This document shows, piece by piece, positions 39,819 through 49,627 of a DNA stretch of 64,000 bases. Position 1 is the first letter of the stretch; each line of letters starts with the position of its first letter. Below the pieces are notes generated by a model. That model made no database searches. It was not told the origin of the DNA and saw only the letters and a list, made by a program, of their open reading frames with translations. This DNA is from Heliophilum fasciatum (GTDB lineage: Bacteria; Bacillota; Desulfitobacteriia; Heliobacteriales; Heliobacteriaceae). The stretch covers positions 1 through 64,000 of the forward strand of contig NZ_SLXT01000009.1 of NCBI RefSeq assembly GCF_004341395.1, read 5' to 3'. The position numbers and the translations under genes were made by a program.

Positions 39819-41879
39819 ATGTCCGTACCCCAAGTATCGACACCATCGATTCGATATACAGATTTAGCCGTAGCGGTAGCGATTTTGGGTACCGTTGTCA
39901 TGATGATCATTCCTTTGCCTTCGTTTCTGCTGGACATGATGCTGATCATCAATATTACCATCGCCATGATTTTGTTGCTGGTGACGATCTTTATTCAAGG
40001 GGCATTGGAAATCTCAGTATTTCCCTCGCTTCTGTTAATTACGACCTTGTTTCGCTTATCACTGAACGTATCATCGACGCGGTTGGTCTTATTGAACGGG
40101 TATGCCGGAGAAGTGATCGAAAAGTTCGGCACTTTTGTGCTCGCTGGAAATCCTGTTGTCGGCTTTGTCGTGTTTTTGATTCTGGTGATCATTCAGTTTA
40201 TCGTGATCACCAAGGGCGCCGAGCGGGTAGCGGAAGTTGCAGCTCGATTTACCCTTGATGCGATGCCCGGTAAGCAAATGGCGATCGATGCCGACTTAAA
40301 CGCAGGTATGATTAACGAAGCTGAAGCCAAACGACGCCGTAAAGATATTCAACGAGAAGCTGATTTTTTTGGCGCCATGGACGGTGCTACCAAGTTTGTC
40401 AAAGGTGACGCGATAGCCGGGATCATTATCGTGGCCATCAACGTTATCGGCGGTTTTATTATTGGCGTATTACAAAAAGGGTTATCGATTTCTCAGGCAG
40501 CCCTGAAATATACCATATTAACTGTCGGTGACGGTCTGGTGACGCAAATACCGGCACTGCTGATCTCCACCGCAACCGGTATTATTGTTACACGGGCAGC
40601 CTCGGAATCGAATCTCGCTGAAGATTTACGGAACCAGCTCTTCAATTACCCTCGTGTTCTACAGATCGCCGCAGGTATGCTCGCGTTACTTGGGTTAATT
40701 GGGTTGCCGCCGCTACCGTTATTATCGATGAGTGGCGTACTGTTTTTTCTCGGTTATCGACTCAGTAAAGAACAAAAAGAATCGGTTGTTGCTGAGATGG
40801 AAAAGGCGCAGGAAAAAGAAATCGAAGAGATCAAGAAACCCGAAAATGTTATCTCTCTCTTGGATGTGGATCCTTTGGAATTAGAGATGGGCTATGCCTT
40901 AATCCCCCTTGTCGATACGCAACAAGGTGGCGATTTACTTGATCGTGTGATCATGATCCGGCGTCAATGTGCCTTGGAACTAGGCTTGATTGTGCCACCC
41001 ATTCGTCTACGCGATAATATGCAACTCAAGCCAAGTGCCTATTCGATTAAAATTAAGGGCGTTGAAGTGGCCGGAGGAGAATTGTTAATTGATCACTACC
41101 TGGCCATGTCTCCGGGATATGATGATGGCAGTATTGGGGGCATCGATACAAAAGAGCCGGCCTTTGGTTTACCGGCCAAATGGATTCCTTCCCAGATGCG
41201 CGATCAAGCAGAATTGGCCGGATATACCGTCGTCGATCCACCCAGCGTAGTAGCGACTCATTTGACCGAAGTGATTAAATCCCATGCGGCAGAGGTTCTT
41301 GGACGTCAAGATGTGCAGACCTTGCTCGATCATGTCAAGCAATCGAACCCGACGGTAGTATCTGAGTTGATTCCCGACTTGATGACCGTGGGTGATTTGC
41401 AAAAAGTTTTGGCAGGACTGCTTAATGAACGGGTACCGATCCGGGATCTGGTGACGATCATGGAATCACTGGCTGATCATGCGCGGATGACGAAAGATCC
41501 TGATATTTGGATTGAGTATGCACGCCAAGCACTGGCTCGCCAGATTGTAAAACCTTATCTGATGCCAGGGACTAATCAATTGAATGTGATTACCTTAAAT
41601 CCCATGCTTGAGAATAAAATTCGCGAAGCGATTCAACAAACGGAACAAGGAAGTTATTTAGCTCTTGATCCGATGGAGGTCCAGATTATCGCCAATAAGC
41701 TTGTAAGTGAAGTAGAACGGGTCACACAAATGGGTTATCAACCGGTTGTGCTTTGTGCGCCAATTGTTCGACTTTATTTCAAGCGCATGACAGAACGTGT
41801 GATACCTCAGTTGGTTGTTCTATCCTACAACGAGGTTGGTATGCAAATTGAAGTTCAATCGATTGGAATGGTGAGCTAA
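39819..41879 (+). CDS. flhA: Flagellar export protein FlhA
   Basis: Protein of 686 residues: eight membrane helices (about 20-330) with the FHIPEP segment (RFTLDAMPGKQMAIDADLNAG split by the loop motif) and a cytoplasmic ring domain (350-686) that receives substrates and chaperones. GAGGAGAGGAGG precedes the ATG. Ordinary length and motifs. Confidence 0.97.
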   Translation: MSVPQVSTPSIRYTDLAVAVAILGTVVMMIIPLPSFLLDMMLIINITIAMILLLVTIFIQGALEISVFPSLLLITTLFRLSLNVSSTRLVLLNGYAGEVIEKFGTFVLAGNPVVGFVVFLILVIIQFIVITKGAERVAEVAARFTLDAMPGKQMAIDADLNAGMINEAEAKRRRKDIQREADFFGAMDGATKFVKGDAIAGIIIVAINVIGGFIIGVLQKGLSISQAALKYTILTVGDGLVTQIPALLISTATGIIVTRAASESNLAEDLRNQLFNYPRVLQIAAGMLALLGLIGLPPLPLLSMSGVLFFLGYRLSKEQKESVVAEMEKAQEKEIEEIKKPENVISLLDVDPLELEMGYALIPLVDTQQGGDLLDRVIMIRRQCALELGLIVPPIRLRDNMQLKPSAYSIKIKGVEVAGGELLIDHYLAMSPGYDDGSIGGIDTKEPAFGLPAKWIPSQMRDQAELAGYTVVDPPSVVATHLTEVIKSHAAEVLGRQDVQTLLDHVKQSNPTVVSELIPDLMTVGDLQKVLAGLLNERVPIRDLVTIMESLADHARMTKDPDIWIEYARQALARQIVKPYLMPGTNQLNVITLNPMLENKIREAIQQTEQGSYLALDPMEVQIIANKLVSEVERVTQMGYQPVVLCAPIVRLYFKRMTERVIPQLVVLSYNEVGMQIEVQSIGMVS

Positions 41880-41880
41880 C

Positions 41881-43095
41881 GTGCGAGTCAAACGATTTGT
41901 CGGGGCCACGATGCAAGAAGCTATGGCGCGATTGAAAAGCGAAATGGGAGCGGATGCCGTGATTTTGCATACACGCAAAGTCCAAAACCGTCGTTTTTTT
42001 GGTTTGATCTCGCGAGAAATGATTGAGATCACCGGAGCGGTAGAAGAACCGACGTTCGCAGCGAAAGAAACGACGCTTTCAAAGCTCAATCCTTCAACGT
42101 TACAACTAAAACCAACGCAAACCCGATTAAGCGCTTCAACCATAGCACCGCCGTCACAACCGGCCGTGGGAAGTAGCTTTACCTTAATTCCGAGTTCGCC
42201 TGCGCCCAATCCAATGAAAGAAAGTGATCCACTAAAAGAAACCATGGCAGCAGAAATGGTTGAAATCAAAGGAATGGTTGGAGAGATCTTAGAGCGTTTG
42301 AATCAACCAGCCGAAGATCTGCCTTCCGACATTCACCGAATTCATCAGCTACTGATTAAAAATGATGTTGAACTCCGGTTAGCTGATCAAATCTGTTCTA
42401 AAATCATGCCACTTGATACGCGACAAAATAACCAGCAAGCAATCGCGTTAATTCAAGCGATACTTGGTCAGCCGAAACCGATTGTTTTACCTCCACCAGG
42501 TAATGGTTCTCACGTGGTGATGATGATTGGACCGACAGGTGTAGGCAAAACAACGACCATTGCCAAATTAGCAGCAACCTTCTCCATTGTACAAAAACGT
42601 AAAGTCGGCTTGATTACGGCCGATACCTATCGTATCGCAGCGGTAGAACAATTACGAACGTTTGGGGAAATCATTGGTGTACCTGTAGAAGTCGTGTTCT
42701 CACCACCGACGCTGCGTACAGCCATTGAGCGTAACTGGGATAAAGACTTGATCTTGATCGATACGGCCGGGCGCAGCCATAAGCATGAACGACAAATGGA
42801 AGAATTACGCGCCTTTGTGGAGGCAGCGCAACCATCAAGCCTCTGTTTAGTATTATCGATGACCACCAAAGGCAAGGATTTAGACCAAATTCTCAATTCC
42901 TATAATCACTTAAATTTTGAACGGATTATCTTTACGAAAATGGATGAAACAACACAATACGGCACAATGTTGCAAGTAATTCAGCAAACTGGAAACCCGC
43001 TTTCTTACGTTACTACGGGGCAAAATGTACCTGATGATATTGAAATCGCCGATCCGGCTAAACTGGCACGCTTGATTTTTGGAGAAATGCAATGA
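41881..43095 (+). CDS. flhF: Flagellar SRP-type GTPase FlhF
   Basis: Protein of 404 residues setting flagellar number or place. An N-terminal basic region (MRVKRFVGATMQEAMARLK) precedes a variable linker and the NG domain, with [10 protein letters not shown] at 217-226, TADTYRIAAVEQL, and DTAGRSH. GTG start is 1 bp after the flhA stop; the end overlaps flhG as ATGA. Confidence 0.95.
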   Translation: MRVKRFVGATMQEAMARLKSEMGADAVILHTRKVQNRRFFGLISREMIEITGAVEEPTFAAKETTLSKLNPSTLQLKPTQTRLSASTIAPPSQPAVGSSFTLIPSSPAPNPMKESDPLKETMAAEMVEIKGMVGEILERLNQPAEDLPSDIHRIHQLLIKNDVELRLADQICSKIMPLDTRQNNQQAIALIQAILGQPKPIVLPPPGNGSHVVMMIGPTGVGKTTTIAKLAATFSIVQKRKVGLITADTYRIAAVEQLRTFGEIIGVPVEVVFSPPTLRTAIERNWDKDLILIDTAGRSHKHERQMEELRAFVEAAQPSSLCLVLSMTTKGKDLDQILNSYNHLNFERIIFTKMDETTQYGTMLQVIQQTGNPLSYVTTGQNVPDDIEIADPAKLARLIFGEMQ

Positions 43096-43979
43096 ACGAT
43101 CAAGCAGAAAAGTTACGCACAATGATGCGCAATGTTAAACGACAAGTTGAAGAAGAAATTACCGGCAAGCGACCGACAACAAGAATTATTTGTATATCAA
43201 GTGGCAAAGGAGGAGTCGGTAAAACCAATGTCACGCTAAATCTTGGATTGGCCCTTACGGAATATGGTCAACGAGTGATGATCATCGATGCCGATATGGG
43301 TATGGCTAATATTGATGTAATTTTGGGTAAGGTACATCCCTTCAATCTTTATCATGTATTCCGAGGTGAAAAACAACTCCGGGACATTATCTTTGATGGT
43401 CCCAATGGAATACGACTTATTTCCGGAGGATCGGGAATCGCCGAACTGGCCAATCTAAGTGAACAAGAATTAGACTTGCTTATCGCGGGACTTGCTGACA
43501 TTGAAAATGCTACCGATATTCTGCTTATTGATACTGGGGCGGGGATATCACGGAATGTCTTATCTTATATATACGCTGCTGATGAATTGATTGTTGTAAC
43601 CACTCCGGAGCCAACATCAATCACCGATGCCTATGGACTGATTAAATCGGTTGTTGTGAAGCAAAAAAACAAACCAATCAGCTTGATTGTTAATCGAGTA
43701 GAAAATAACCTTGAAGGCGAAATGGTAACTAAAAAACTTTCAACAGCAGTAGAACGATTTCTCAATCGAGAAATTAAATTATTAGGTTTTATTCCTGAAG
43801 ATGTGAACATATCCAAGGCGGTAAAACAGCAGACCCCTTTTTACTTGCAAAATGAACAAACTCCGGCAGCCCAAGCAATCTCGATACTTGCAGCAGGGAT
43901 TTGTCGGGTATCACCTAAAAATATACAAACTGGTGGAATGACTCGTTTATTTATGAGAGTAAAGCAATTTTTCGCCTAG
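43092..43979 (+). CDS. flhG: MinD-like ATPase FlhG (YlxH)
   Basis: ParA/MinD-family ATPase of 295 residues that controls flagellar number and placement with FlhF. The deviant Walker A GKGGVGKT lies at 38-45, DADMGMANIDVILG is the switch region, and IDTGAGISRNV the Walker B side. The N-terminal DQAEKLRTMM is the FlhF-activating type helix. It ends before an AT-rich gap. Confidence 0.94.
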   Translation: MNDQAEKLRTMMRNVKRQVEEEITGKRPTTRIICISSGKGGVGKTNVTLNLGLALTEYGQRVMIIDADMGMANIDVILGKVHPFNLYHVFRGEKQLRDIIFDGPNGIRLISGGSGIAELANLSEQELDLLIAGLADIENATDILLIDTGAGISRNVLSYIYAADELIVVTTPEPTSITDAYGLIKSVVVKQKNKPISLIVNRVENNLEGEMVTKKLSTAVERFLNREIKLLGFIPEDVNISKAVKQQTPFYLQNEQTPAAQAISILAAGICRVSPKNIQTGGMTRLFMRVKQFFA

Positions 43980-44119
43980 TTCCCATTTATAGGAATCCGT
44001 TGATAAATTATAGAATTATAAGATTAGATAAGCAGGAGATTATAGCGTTATTGTGGAATTTAAAATTTTATTTTTCATGATACGTTTTTTCTTGATACAG
44101 GTAGCCAGGAGTGATAGGT
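43980..44119 (+). other. AT-rich gap between flhG and cheB
   Basis: At 140 bp this is the longest gene-free gap inside the fla/che cluster and is markedly AT-rich. A weak TTGATA (44000) with TTAGAT at 18 bp can be read, but no terminator and no sigma-D site. It may hold an internal promoter for cheBAWD-sigD; this is a guess. Confidence 0.3.
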
Positions 44120-45217
44120 TTGCAAAATATAAAAGTTCTTGTTGTTGATGATTCTGCATTCATGCGTAAAGTTATATCCGATATGCTTAGCTCGGAATCA
44201 GATATTGTTGTTGTTGGTACAGCACGTAATGGTCAGGAAGCGTTAGAAAAGGTTAAACAACTATCTCCCCATGTAATTACGCTTGATGTAGAGATGCCGG
44301 TCATGGATGGCTTAACAACGCTTGAGCGTCTCATGCGTGAAAGCCCAGTGCCGGTTGTGATGCTATCAAGCTTAACGAAAGCCGGAGAAGTAGCCACGTT
44401 GCAAGCATTGCAGTTGGGTGCAGTTGATTTTGTTGCAAAGCCATCTGGAACAATATCACTTGACATTCATAAGGTGCGTGATGAATTGATCACGAAATTA
44501 CGTGTGGCGGCGTCAGTCAAAATACGCACGAAGTCCACGCTACATGTTACCGCGCCCGTGGCACCGACCATCGCTAAGACTTCTCAGCGTCCTTCTGTAC
44601 TACCTACCGCTAAAATGGGTGAACGGCTCGAGAAACTGGTCTTATTGGGTACTTCAACAGGAGGTCCGAAAGCGCTTTACGAAGTGATCCCACGATTACC
44701 GGCCAATTTAGGTGCTGCCGTGCTTGTAGTTCAACATATGCCTCCCGGTTTTACCCGATCTTTAGCGGAACGACTAAATCTATCGTCGGCATTAAAAGTT
44801 AAGGAAGCACAGCATGATGAGCCGATTCTACCGGGTGTTGTTTACATTGCCCCCGGTGACTACCATTTGACAGTACGAGTAACAGGGACTTCCGGTGGCA
44901 GTTCACAGATGTGGATAAATCTTAATCAAGAGCCTGCTGTGGGGGGGCATCGACCTGCTGTTGATGTCATGATGAAATCGGCAGCTTCACAATTTTGGTC
45001 ACATATGGTTGGCGTCATTCTAACTGGTATGGGTAGTGATGGAACGGAGGGGATGAAGTTGATCAAGCAACGGTCAGGTCGTACAATCGCTGAAGATGCT
45101 TCGACTTGCGTTGTCTTTGGGATGCCAAAAGTAGCGATAGAATCTGGTTGTGTTGACCGTGTTGTTCCTTTAACGGATGTGGCTGATGAAATTGTTAAAC
45201 AGTTGTATTACAAGTAG
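44120..45217 (+). CDS. cheB: Chemotaxis protein-glutamate methylesterase CheB
   Basis: Protein of 365 residues that demethylates and deamidates chemoreceptors. The receiver domain has VDDSAFMRK and Asp56 ([11 protein letters not shown]); the catalytic domain has Ser179 (GTSTGGPKA), His206 ([10 protein letters not shown]) and Asp307 ([10 protein letters not shown]). TTG 44120 is chosen because AGGAG lies 8 bp upstream; GTG 44111 lies within that site. The partner cheR is not in this window. Confidence 0.95.
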   Translation: MQNIKVLVVDDSAFMRKVISDMLSSESDIVVVGTARNGQEALEKVKQLSPHVITLDVEMPVMDGLTTLERLMRESPVPVVMLSSLTKAGEVATLQALQLGAVDFVAKPSGTISLDIHKVRDELITKLRVAASVKIRTKSTLHVTAPVAPTIAKTSQRPSVLPTAKMGERLEKLVLLGTSTGGPKALYEVIPRLPANLGAAVLVVQHMPPGFTRSLAERLNLSSALKVKEAQHDEPILPGVVYIAPGDYHLTVRVTGTSGGSSQMWINLNQEPAVGGHRPAVDVMMKSAASQFWSHMVGVILTGMGSDGTEGMKLIKQRSGRTIAEDASTCVVFGMPKVAIESGCVDRVVPLTDVADEIVKQLYYK

Positions 45218-45245
45218 TTTGGCAAAGATGGAGGTGTGCTCCCCG

Positions 45246-47327
45246 ATGGATATGAATCAATATATGGACATGTTTATGGAAGAATCACGGGAACACTTAC
45301 AATCGTTAAATCAGAAAATTTTAGAGCTGGAAGCTAATCCCGATAATCATGCGATTCTTGATGAGATCTTTCGATCGGCCCATACGCTCAAAGGAATGTC
45401 AGCCACCATGGGGTATGAACGGATCGCGGAATTAACCCATGAAATGGAGAATGTTCTCTCCGAGTTGCGTAATGCAAAAATGGCCGTAAACACAAACATT
45501 ATCGACTTACTTTTCCGTTGTCTTGATGCATTAGAAAATATGGTCGAGTCCATTGTCGGTGGCGATAACGGTGATATGAATGTAACGGATTTAGTTAATC
45601 GCTTACGTAGTGCCAGTCAAGGTGGATTTGTTGCTGCACCACCACCGAAAATGGTAAAACAGCAAGATGTGCCTACCGCCATTAAGCCGCTCATTAATGG
45701 GCCCGTTTCTTTCGAATTCAATTCCTATGAACTTTCCCTTTTGCATGAGGCGCAGCGTAAAAACCTTAACGCTTTTCTGCTTAATGTCGAGATTGAGCAA
45801 AGTTGTGTAATGCGGGCAGCTCGGGTTTATATGGTATTTCGCAATATTGAAGAGATCGGTGAAGTCATCAAGTCGGTACCGTCTGTACAAGAGCTTGAGG
45901 ATGAAAAATTCGACTATACGTTTGAAGTCGTTGTGGTTACTCAGGAAGATCAGCAGCGATTAGTCGAGGCGTTAGAGACGATTTCTGAGATTAAAATTGC
46001 CTCGATCAGAAGCATTGATTTTGAAACGAGGCCCAATGATGAAATCATGCCAAAAGAAACAGAAGAAACCCATAAAACCCATGAAACTCATGAAACTGAG
46101 CAATCGCCGAAACATGCTGATGTGATCGATACAACGGTTGTAAAAGCTCAACCGACTACGGAGCAAGTGCGTAAGAGCAAGGGAAGCCAAACGGTTCGTG
46201 TAGATATTGAACGCCTGGACAGCCTCATGAATCTGGTTGGAGAATTAGTCATTAACAAAACAAGGTTGGAACAAATATCAACGACCAGCAACATTTCTGA
46301 ACTAAATGAAACCATTGAACATATCGATCGCATCACAACGGATTTACAAAATGTTGTGATGAAAGTGCGGATGGTACCGGTTGAGCAAGTATTTAATCGT
46401 TTCCCCCGGATGGTTCGCGATCTGGCGAAGGAATTAGGGAAAGAAATCAATTTGATCATTGAGGGCAGCGAAACAGAGTTGGATCGTACCGTCATTGATG
46501 AAATCGGTGATCCCTTAGTTCATTTAATTCGTAACGCTATCGATCATGGGGTAGAAGTTCCTTCGGTACGTCTTAATGCCGGCAAGCCGGTAGAAGCGGT
46601 TGTTCGTTTGATCGCCAAACACGAAGGTAACCACGTAGTGATTGAAGTTAATGATGATGGTAAAGGCATTGATGGTGCTAAGATTCGAGAAAAAGCACTG
46701 AAGAAAGGAATAATTACGGCCCAAGAAGCAGAGCAGATGGATGATGCTGCTTCCGTTCAGTTGATCTGGCTGCCAGGATTCTCAATGGCTGAAAAAGTGT
46801 CCGATATCTCCGGTCGGGGCGTTGGATTGGACGTTGTGCGCAGCAAGATTGAGGCATTGAGCGGTTTTGTAGAGATTGAAAGCAAACCTGGGATCGGAAC
46901 GAAGTTTAAAATTCGCTTGCCTTTGACATTGGCGATTATCCAAGCACTGCTGGTTCATGTTGGTTCGGAAATCTATGCGATTCCATTAGGTACGATTGAT
47001 GAAACCACCAGTATTCAACCAGAACAAATTCGCAACGTACAAAATCAAGAAGTTATCTTGTTGCGTAGCAACGTGTTACCGTTAGTGCGGTTACGTAACT
47101 TGTTAGAAGTGCATGAAGAGGCGATTGAGGAAGAAGAACTTTATGTGGTTGTTGTTCGTAAAGGTGACAAAAAAGCAGGATTAATTGTCGATTCGTTAAT
47201 TGGGCAACAAGAAATTGTTATCAAATCTCCCGGGAAATTATTGCAAGGGGTCCGAGGAATTGCCGGAGCAGCGATCCTTGGCAATGGTCATGTTTCTTTA
47301 ATTCTCGATGTAGGAACGCTATATTAG
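45246..47327 (+). CDS. cheA: Chemotaxis sensor histidine kinase CheA
   Basis: Protein of 693 residues with all five domains: P1 Hpt with His46 ([14 protein letters not shown]), P2 near 170-260, a linker rich in His/Thr/Glu (about 271-285), P3 dimerisation, P4 ATPase with [12 protein letters not shown] and GRGVGLDVV, and a CheW-like P5. ATG 45246 has GGAGGTG 9 bp upstream; ATG 45252 is possible. It phosphorylates CheY and CheB, both encoded in the cluster. Confidence 0.96.
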   Translation: MDMNQYMDMFMEESREHLQSLNQKILELEANPDNHAILDEIFRSAHTLKGMSATMGYERIAELTHEMENVLSELRNAKMAVNTNIIDLLFRCLDALENMVESIVGGDNGDMNVTDLVNRLRSASQGGFVAAPPPKMVKQQDVPTAIKPLINGPVSFEFNSYELSLLHEAQRKNLNAFLLNVEIEQSCVMRAARVYMVFRNIEEIGEVIKSVPSVQELEDEKFDYTFEVVVVTQEDQQRLVEALETISEIKIASIRSIDFETRPNDEIMPKETEETHKTHETHETEQSPKHADVIDTTVVKAQPTTEQVRKSKGSQTVRVDIERLDSLMNLVGELVINKTRLEQISTTSNISELNETIEHIDRITTDLQNVVMKVRMVPVEQVFNRFPRMVRDLAKELGKEINLIIEGSETELDRTVIDEIGDPLVHLIRNAIDHGVEVPSVRLNAGKPVEAVVRLIAKHEGNHVVIEVNDDGKGIDGAKIREKALKKGIITAQEAEQMDDAASVQLIWLPGFSMAEKVSDISGRGVGLDVVRSKIEALSGFVEIESKPGIGTKFKIRLPLTLAIIQALLVHVGSEIYAIPLGTIDETTSIQPEQIRNVQNQEVILLRSNVLPLVRLRNLLEVHEEAIEEEELYVVVVRKGDKKAGLIVDSLIGQQEIVIKSPGKLLQGVRGIAGAAILGNGHVSLILDVGTLY

Positions 47328-47339
47328 GAGTTGATAACA

Positions 47340-47792
47340 ATGGACGAAACGCAATCTTTACAGGAGATTCAATTGGTCGCCTTTTCTCTGGCTGATGAAG
47401 AGTACGGTGTCGATATTCATTATGTACAAGAAATAGTTCGATTGTTGACCATCACACGTGTTCCTAAAGCACCAGGTTATGTGGAGGGTGTAGTCAATCT
47501 TCGTGGTAATGTAGTACCTGTTATTGATTTACGTAAACTTTTTTCCCTACCCATGCGTGATGTAACGGATCGAACGCGCATTATCATTGTTAAGATAAAA
47601 GATATCACCGTAGGGATTATTGTTGATGGTGTATCGGAAGTGTTGACCGTTCCTGTCAATGACATTGAGCCACCACCGATGGCCAATAACAACATTGATC
47701 AAGAATTTATCTCTGGTGTAGGTAAATTAGGGCAACGCTTACTGATGTTGATTAACTTGGATAAAGTGATTCTTAATTTAACGCAACAATAA
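47340..47792 (+). CDS. cheW: Chemotaxis coupling protein CheW
   Basis: Protein of 150 residues with a single CheW domain joining receptors to CheA. IQLVAFSLADEEYGVDIHYV, PKAPGYVEGVVNLRGNVVPV and IDLRK are family segments. ATG 47340 has AGGAG 8 bp upstream. cheD follows directly; in B. subtilis cheC lies between the two. Confidence 0.95.
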   Translation: MDETQSLQEIQLVAFSLADEEYGVDIHYVQEIVRLLTITRVPKAPGYVEGVVNLRGNVVPVIDLRKLFSLPMRDVTDRTRIIIVKIKDITVGIIVDGVSEVLTVPVNDIEPPPMANNNIDQEFISGVGKLGQRLLMLINLDKVILNLTQQ

Positions 47793-47839
47793 TCAGTTTT
47801 CGTTTGAACCGCAGGCAATTGGGATGGGGAGGTGATGGC

Positions 47840-48319
47840 GTGCTTGTTAAGGTGGGAATGGCTGATCTAAAGACAGCAAAAGCACCTGCTAATTTAATGA
47901 CTGCCGGTCTTGGATCTTGTATTGGAATATGCCTCTTTGATCCGGTGGCTAAAATTGGTGGGCTAGCTCATATCATGTTACCCTTATCTACACAAGCCCG
48001 CAGCTCAGACAATAAAGCGAAATTTGCAGATACAGCCATCCCGGTATTGGTTGATGATATGATCAAACTTGGGGCATCGAAATCCCGAATTGTGGCGAAA
48101 ATTGCGGGTGGCGCACAGATGTTTGCCTTTCCGGGTACTTCCGATGTGATGCGCATCGGTGACAGGAACGCAGAATCTGTAGTTAATGGCCTAAAAAAGA
48201 TGAATATTCCCCTGTTGGCTCGGGAAACAGGAGGGAATTTTGGACGCACAATTGAACTAAATACAACGACCGGAATGCTCCACATTCGCACTGTTGACCG
48301 AGGTGAGAAGGTGGTGTAG
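47840..48319 (+). CDS. cheD: Chemoreceptor glutamine deamidase CheD
   Basis: Protein of 159 residues that deamidates receptor glutamines. Cys27 (LGSCIGICLFD), His44 (GGLAHIMLP) and Thr21 (LMTAGLG) fit the catalytic triad, with the same numbering as known for the Thermotoga enzyme, which supports GTG 47840 as the start (GGGGAGGTGA upstream). Its usual regulator CheC is not encoded beside it. Confidence 0.95.
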   Translation: MLVKVGMADLKTAKAPANLMTAGLGSCIGICLFDPVAKIGGLAHIMLPLSTQARSSDNKAKFADTAIPVLVDDMIKLGASKSRIVAKIAGGAQMFAFPGTSDVMRIGDRNAESVVNGLKKMNIPLLARETGGNFGRTIELNTTTGMLHIRTVDRGEKVV

Positions 48320-48332
48320 GGAGGAAGAAGAA

Positions 48333-48707
48333 TTGTTTGGGCCAAAATTTTGGCTCCCCCTCGGCTTGGCCATAATAACGATGATAATAACCACTGCTGT
48401 TGGCATTCATGCATCGGTAACATGGTTTATTCTTTTGTTACGTAGTTTCTTTTTTTCCGTGGTTATGGGAGGATGCACTTTTGCTCTGGTCGCTTATATT
48501 GACCATATTTTAGCCGAGAAAAAAATTTCTTCACCGGGGACTGCACAAGAGCAAGTTGGTGCAGGAAATGACAGTACGTTAGACATGCAAATACCTTCGG
48601 TCCTTCCTTTTGCACCTAGTCAGATTGAACAAGATCTAGAACGTTTATTGTCAGCGGATCCCGAACGGGCTGCAGAAATTATTCGAAAAATGCAGTTGGA
48701 TGACTAG
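48333..48707 (+). CDS. Two-helix membrane protein with FliF-like C-terminal helix
   Basis: Unrecognised protein of 124 residues. Two hydrophobic helices (about 5-25, LPLGLAIITMIITTAVGI, and 28-55) are followed by a polar linker and a C-terminal helix QIEQDLERLLSADPERAAEI, then IRKMQLDD. That end resembles the FliG-binding tail of FliF (NPEAIARLIKTWMND) encoded at the start of this operon, although the key Trp is not kept. TTG 48333 has GGAGG 8 bp upstream, and the start lies 13 bp after cheD. It sits between cheD and sigD, where a small membrane protein is not part of the B. subtilis operon. Confidence 0.75.
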   Translation: MFGPKFWLPLGLAIITMIITTAVGIHASVTWFILLLRSFFFSVVMGGCTFALVAYIDHILAEKKISSPGTAQEQVGAGNDSTLDMQIPSVLPFAPSQIEQDLERLLSADPERAAEIIRKMQLDD

Positions 48708-48770
48708 CCAGAGTCGAAAGAGCAAGGGTTATAATTTTAGGAGCAGGATCGTAGGTAGGTGGCGAATGAT

Positions 48771-49565
48771 ATGACTTCGACAAAGTCGGCTGTGCTGGCG
48801 GCGCCACTTTGGACTCGATACAAGGTTCATCATGATCGTGTGGCGAGAGATGAGTTGATCGTTCTGTACGCACCATTAGTGAAGTATGTAGCTGGTCGAT
48901 TGGCCATTGGGTTGCCGTCCAACGTGGACCGCGATGACTTATACAGTTATGGTGTATTTGGATTGATCGATGCGATTGAGAAATTTGATCCAACGCGTGG
49001 ACTTAAATTTGAAACGTACGCTGTATCGCGCGTACGTGGCTCCATGTTTGATGGGTTGCGAGCGATGGATTGGGTTCCTGCTTCGGTTCGCCAACGAGCG
49101 AAAGAATTAGAGAAGCTTTTACATTCCTTATCGGGCAAATTAGGGCGTGTAGCAACAGATCAAGAAGTAGCCGAGGCGATGGGAATTACGGAAGCCGAAT
49201 ACCAAAAGCTACTTCATGATCTGCAAGCTACCTCACTACTTTCACTTGATGAACCTTGGACAACTGATGGCGGAAAGAGCGAGAGTGTTCGCTTATTAGA
49301 CACACTTATCGATGTTCGGGGGCATGATCCGGTTACCGCTGCCGAAGTCTCTGAGTTACGAAATACATTAATTCGTTCCATTGACCGCTTACCCGAAAAG
49401 GAACGTCTGGTGATTACCCTTTATTATTATGAAGATTTGACACTTAAAGAAATCGGCAGTTTAATGAATCTTTCCGAATCTCGTATTTCTCAACTTCACA
49501 CCAAAGCGATTTTGCGGTTGCGTGGTCAGTTATCACGCCATAAGAAGAAGTTGATTGAAAATTAA
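48771..49565 (+). CDS. sigD: Flagellar sigma factor SigD/FliA
   Basis: Sigma-28 factor of 264 residues for late flagellar and chemotaxis genes. Region 2 holds LIVLYAPLVKYVAGRLA and DRDDLYSYGVFGLIDAIEKF; region 3 is ELEKLLHSLSGKLGR; region 4 holds LPEKERLVITLYYYEDLTLK and the helix-turn-helix ending LSESRISQLHTKAI. ATG 48771 has TAGGTGG upstream; GTG 48759 would add four residues. Confidence 0.95.
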   Translation: MTSTKSAVLAAPLWTRYKVHHDRVARDELIVLYAPLVKYVAGRLAIGLPSNVDRDDLYSYGVFGLIDAIEKFDPTRGLKFETYAVSRVRGSMFDGLRAMDWVPASVRQRAKELEKLLHSLSGKLGRVATDQEVAEAMGITEAEYQKLLHDLQATSLLSLDEPWTTDGGKSESVRLLDTLIDVRGHDPVTAAEVSELRNTLIRSIDRLPEKERLVITLYYYEDLTLKEIGSLMNLSESRISQLHTKAILRLRGQLSRHKKKLIEN

Positions 49566-49627
49566 ACGTAACAAGTATCATTAAGATTACACGCAACCAA
49601 TCTGTTCATCCGAGGGGGAACAATCGC

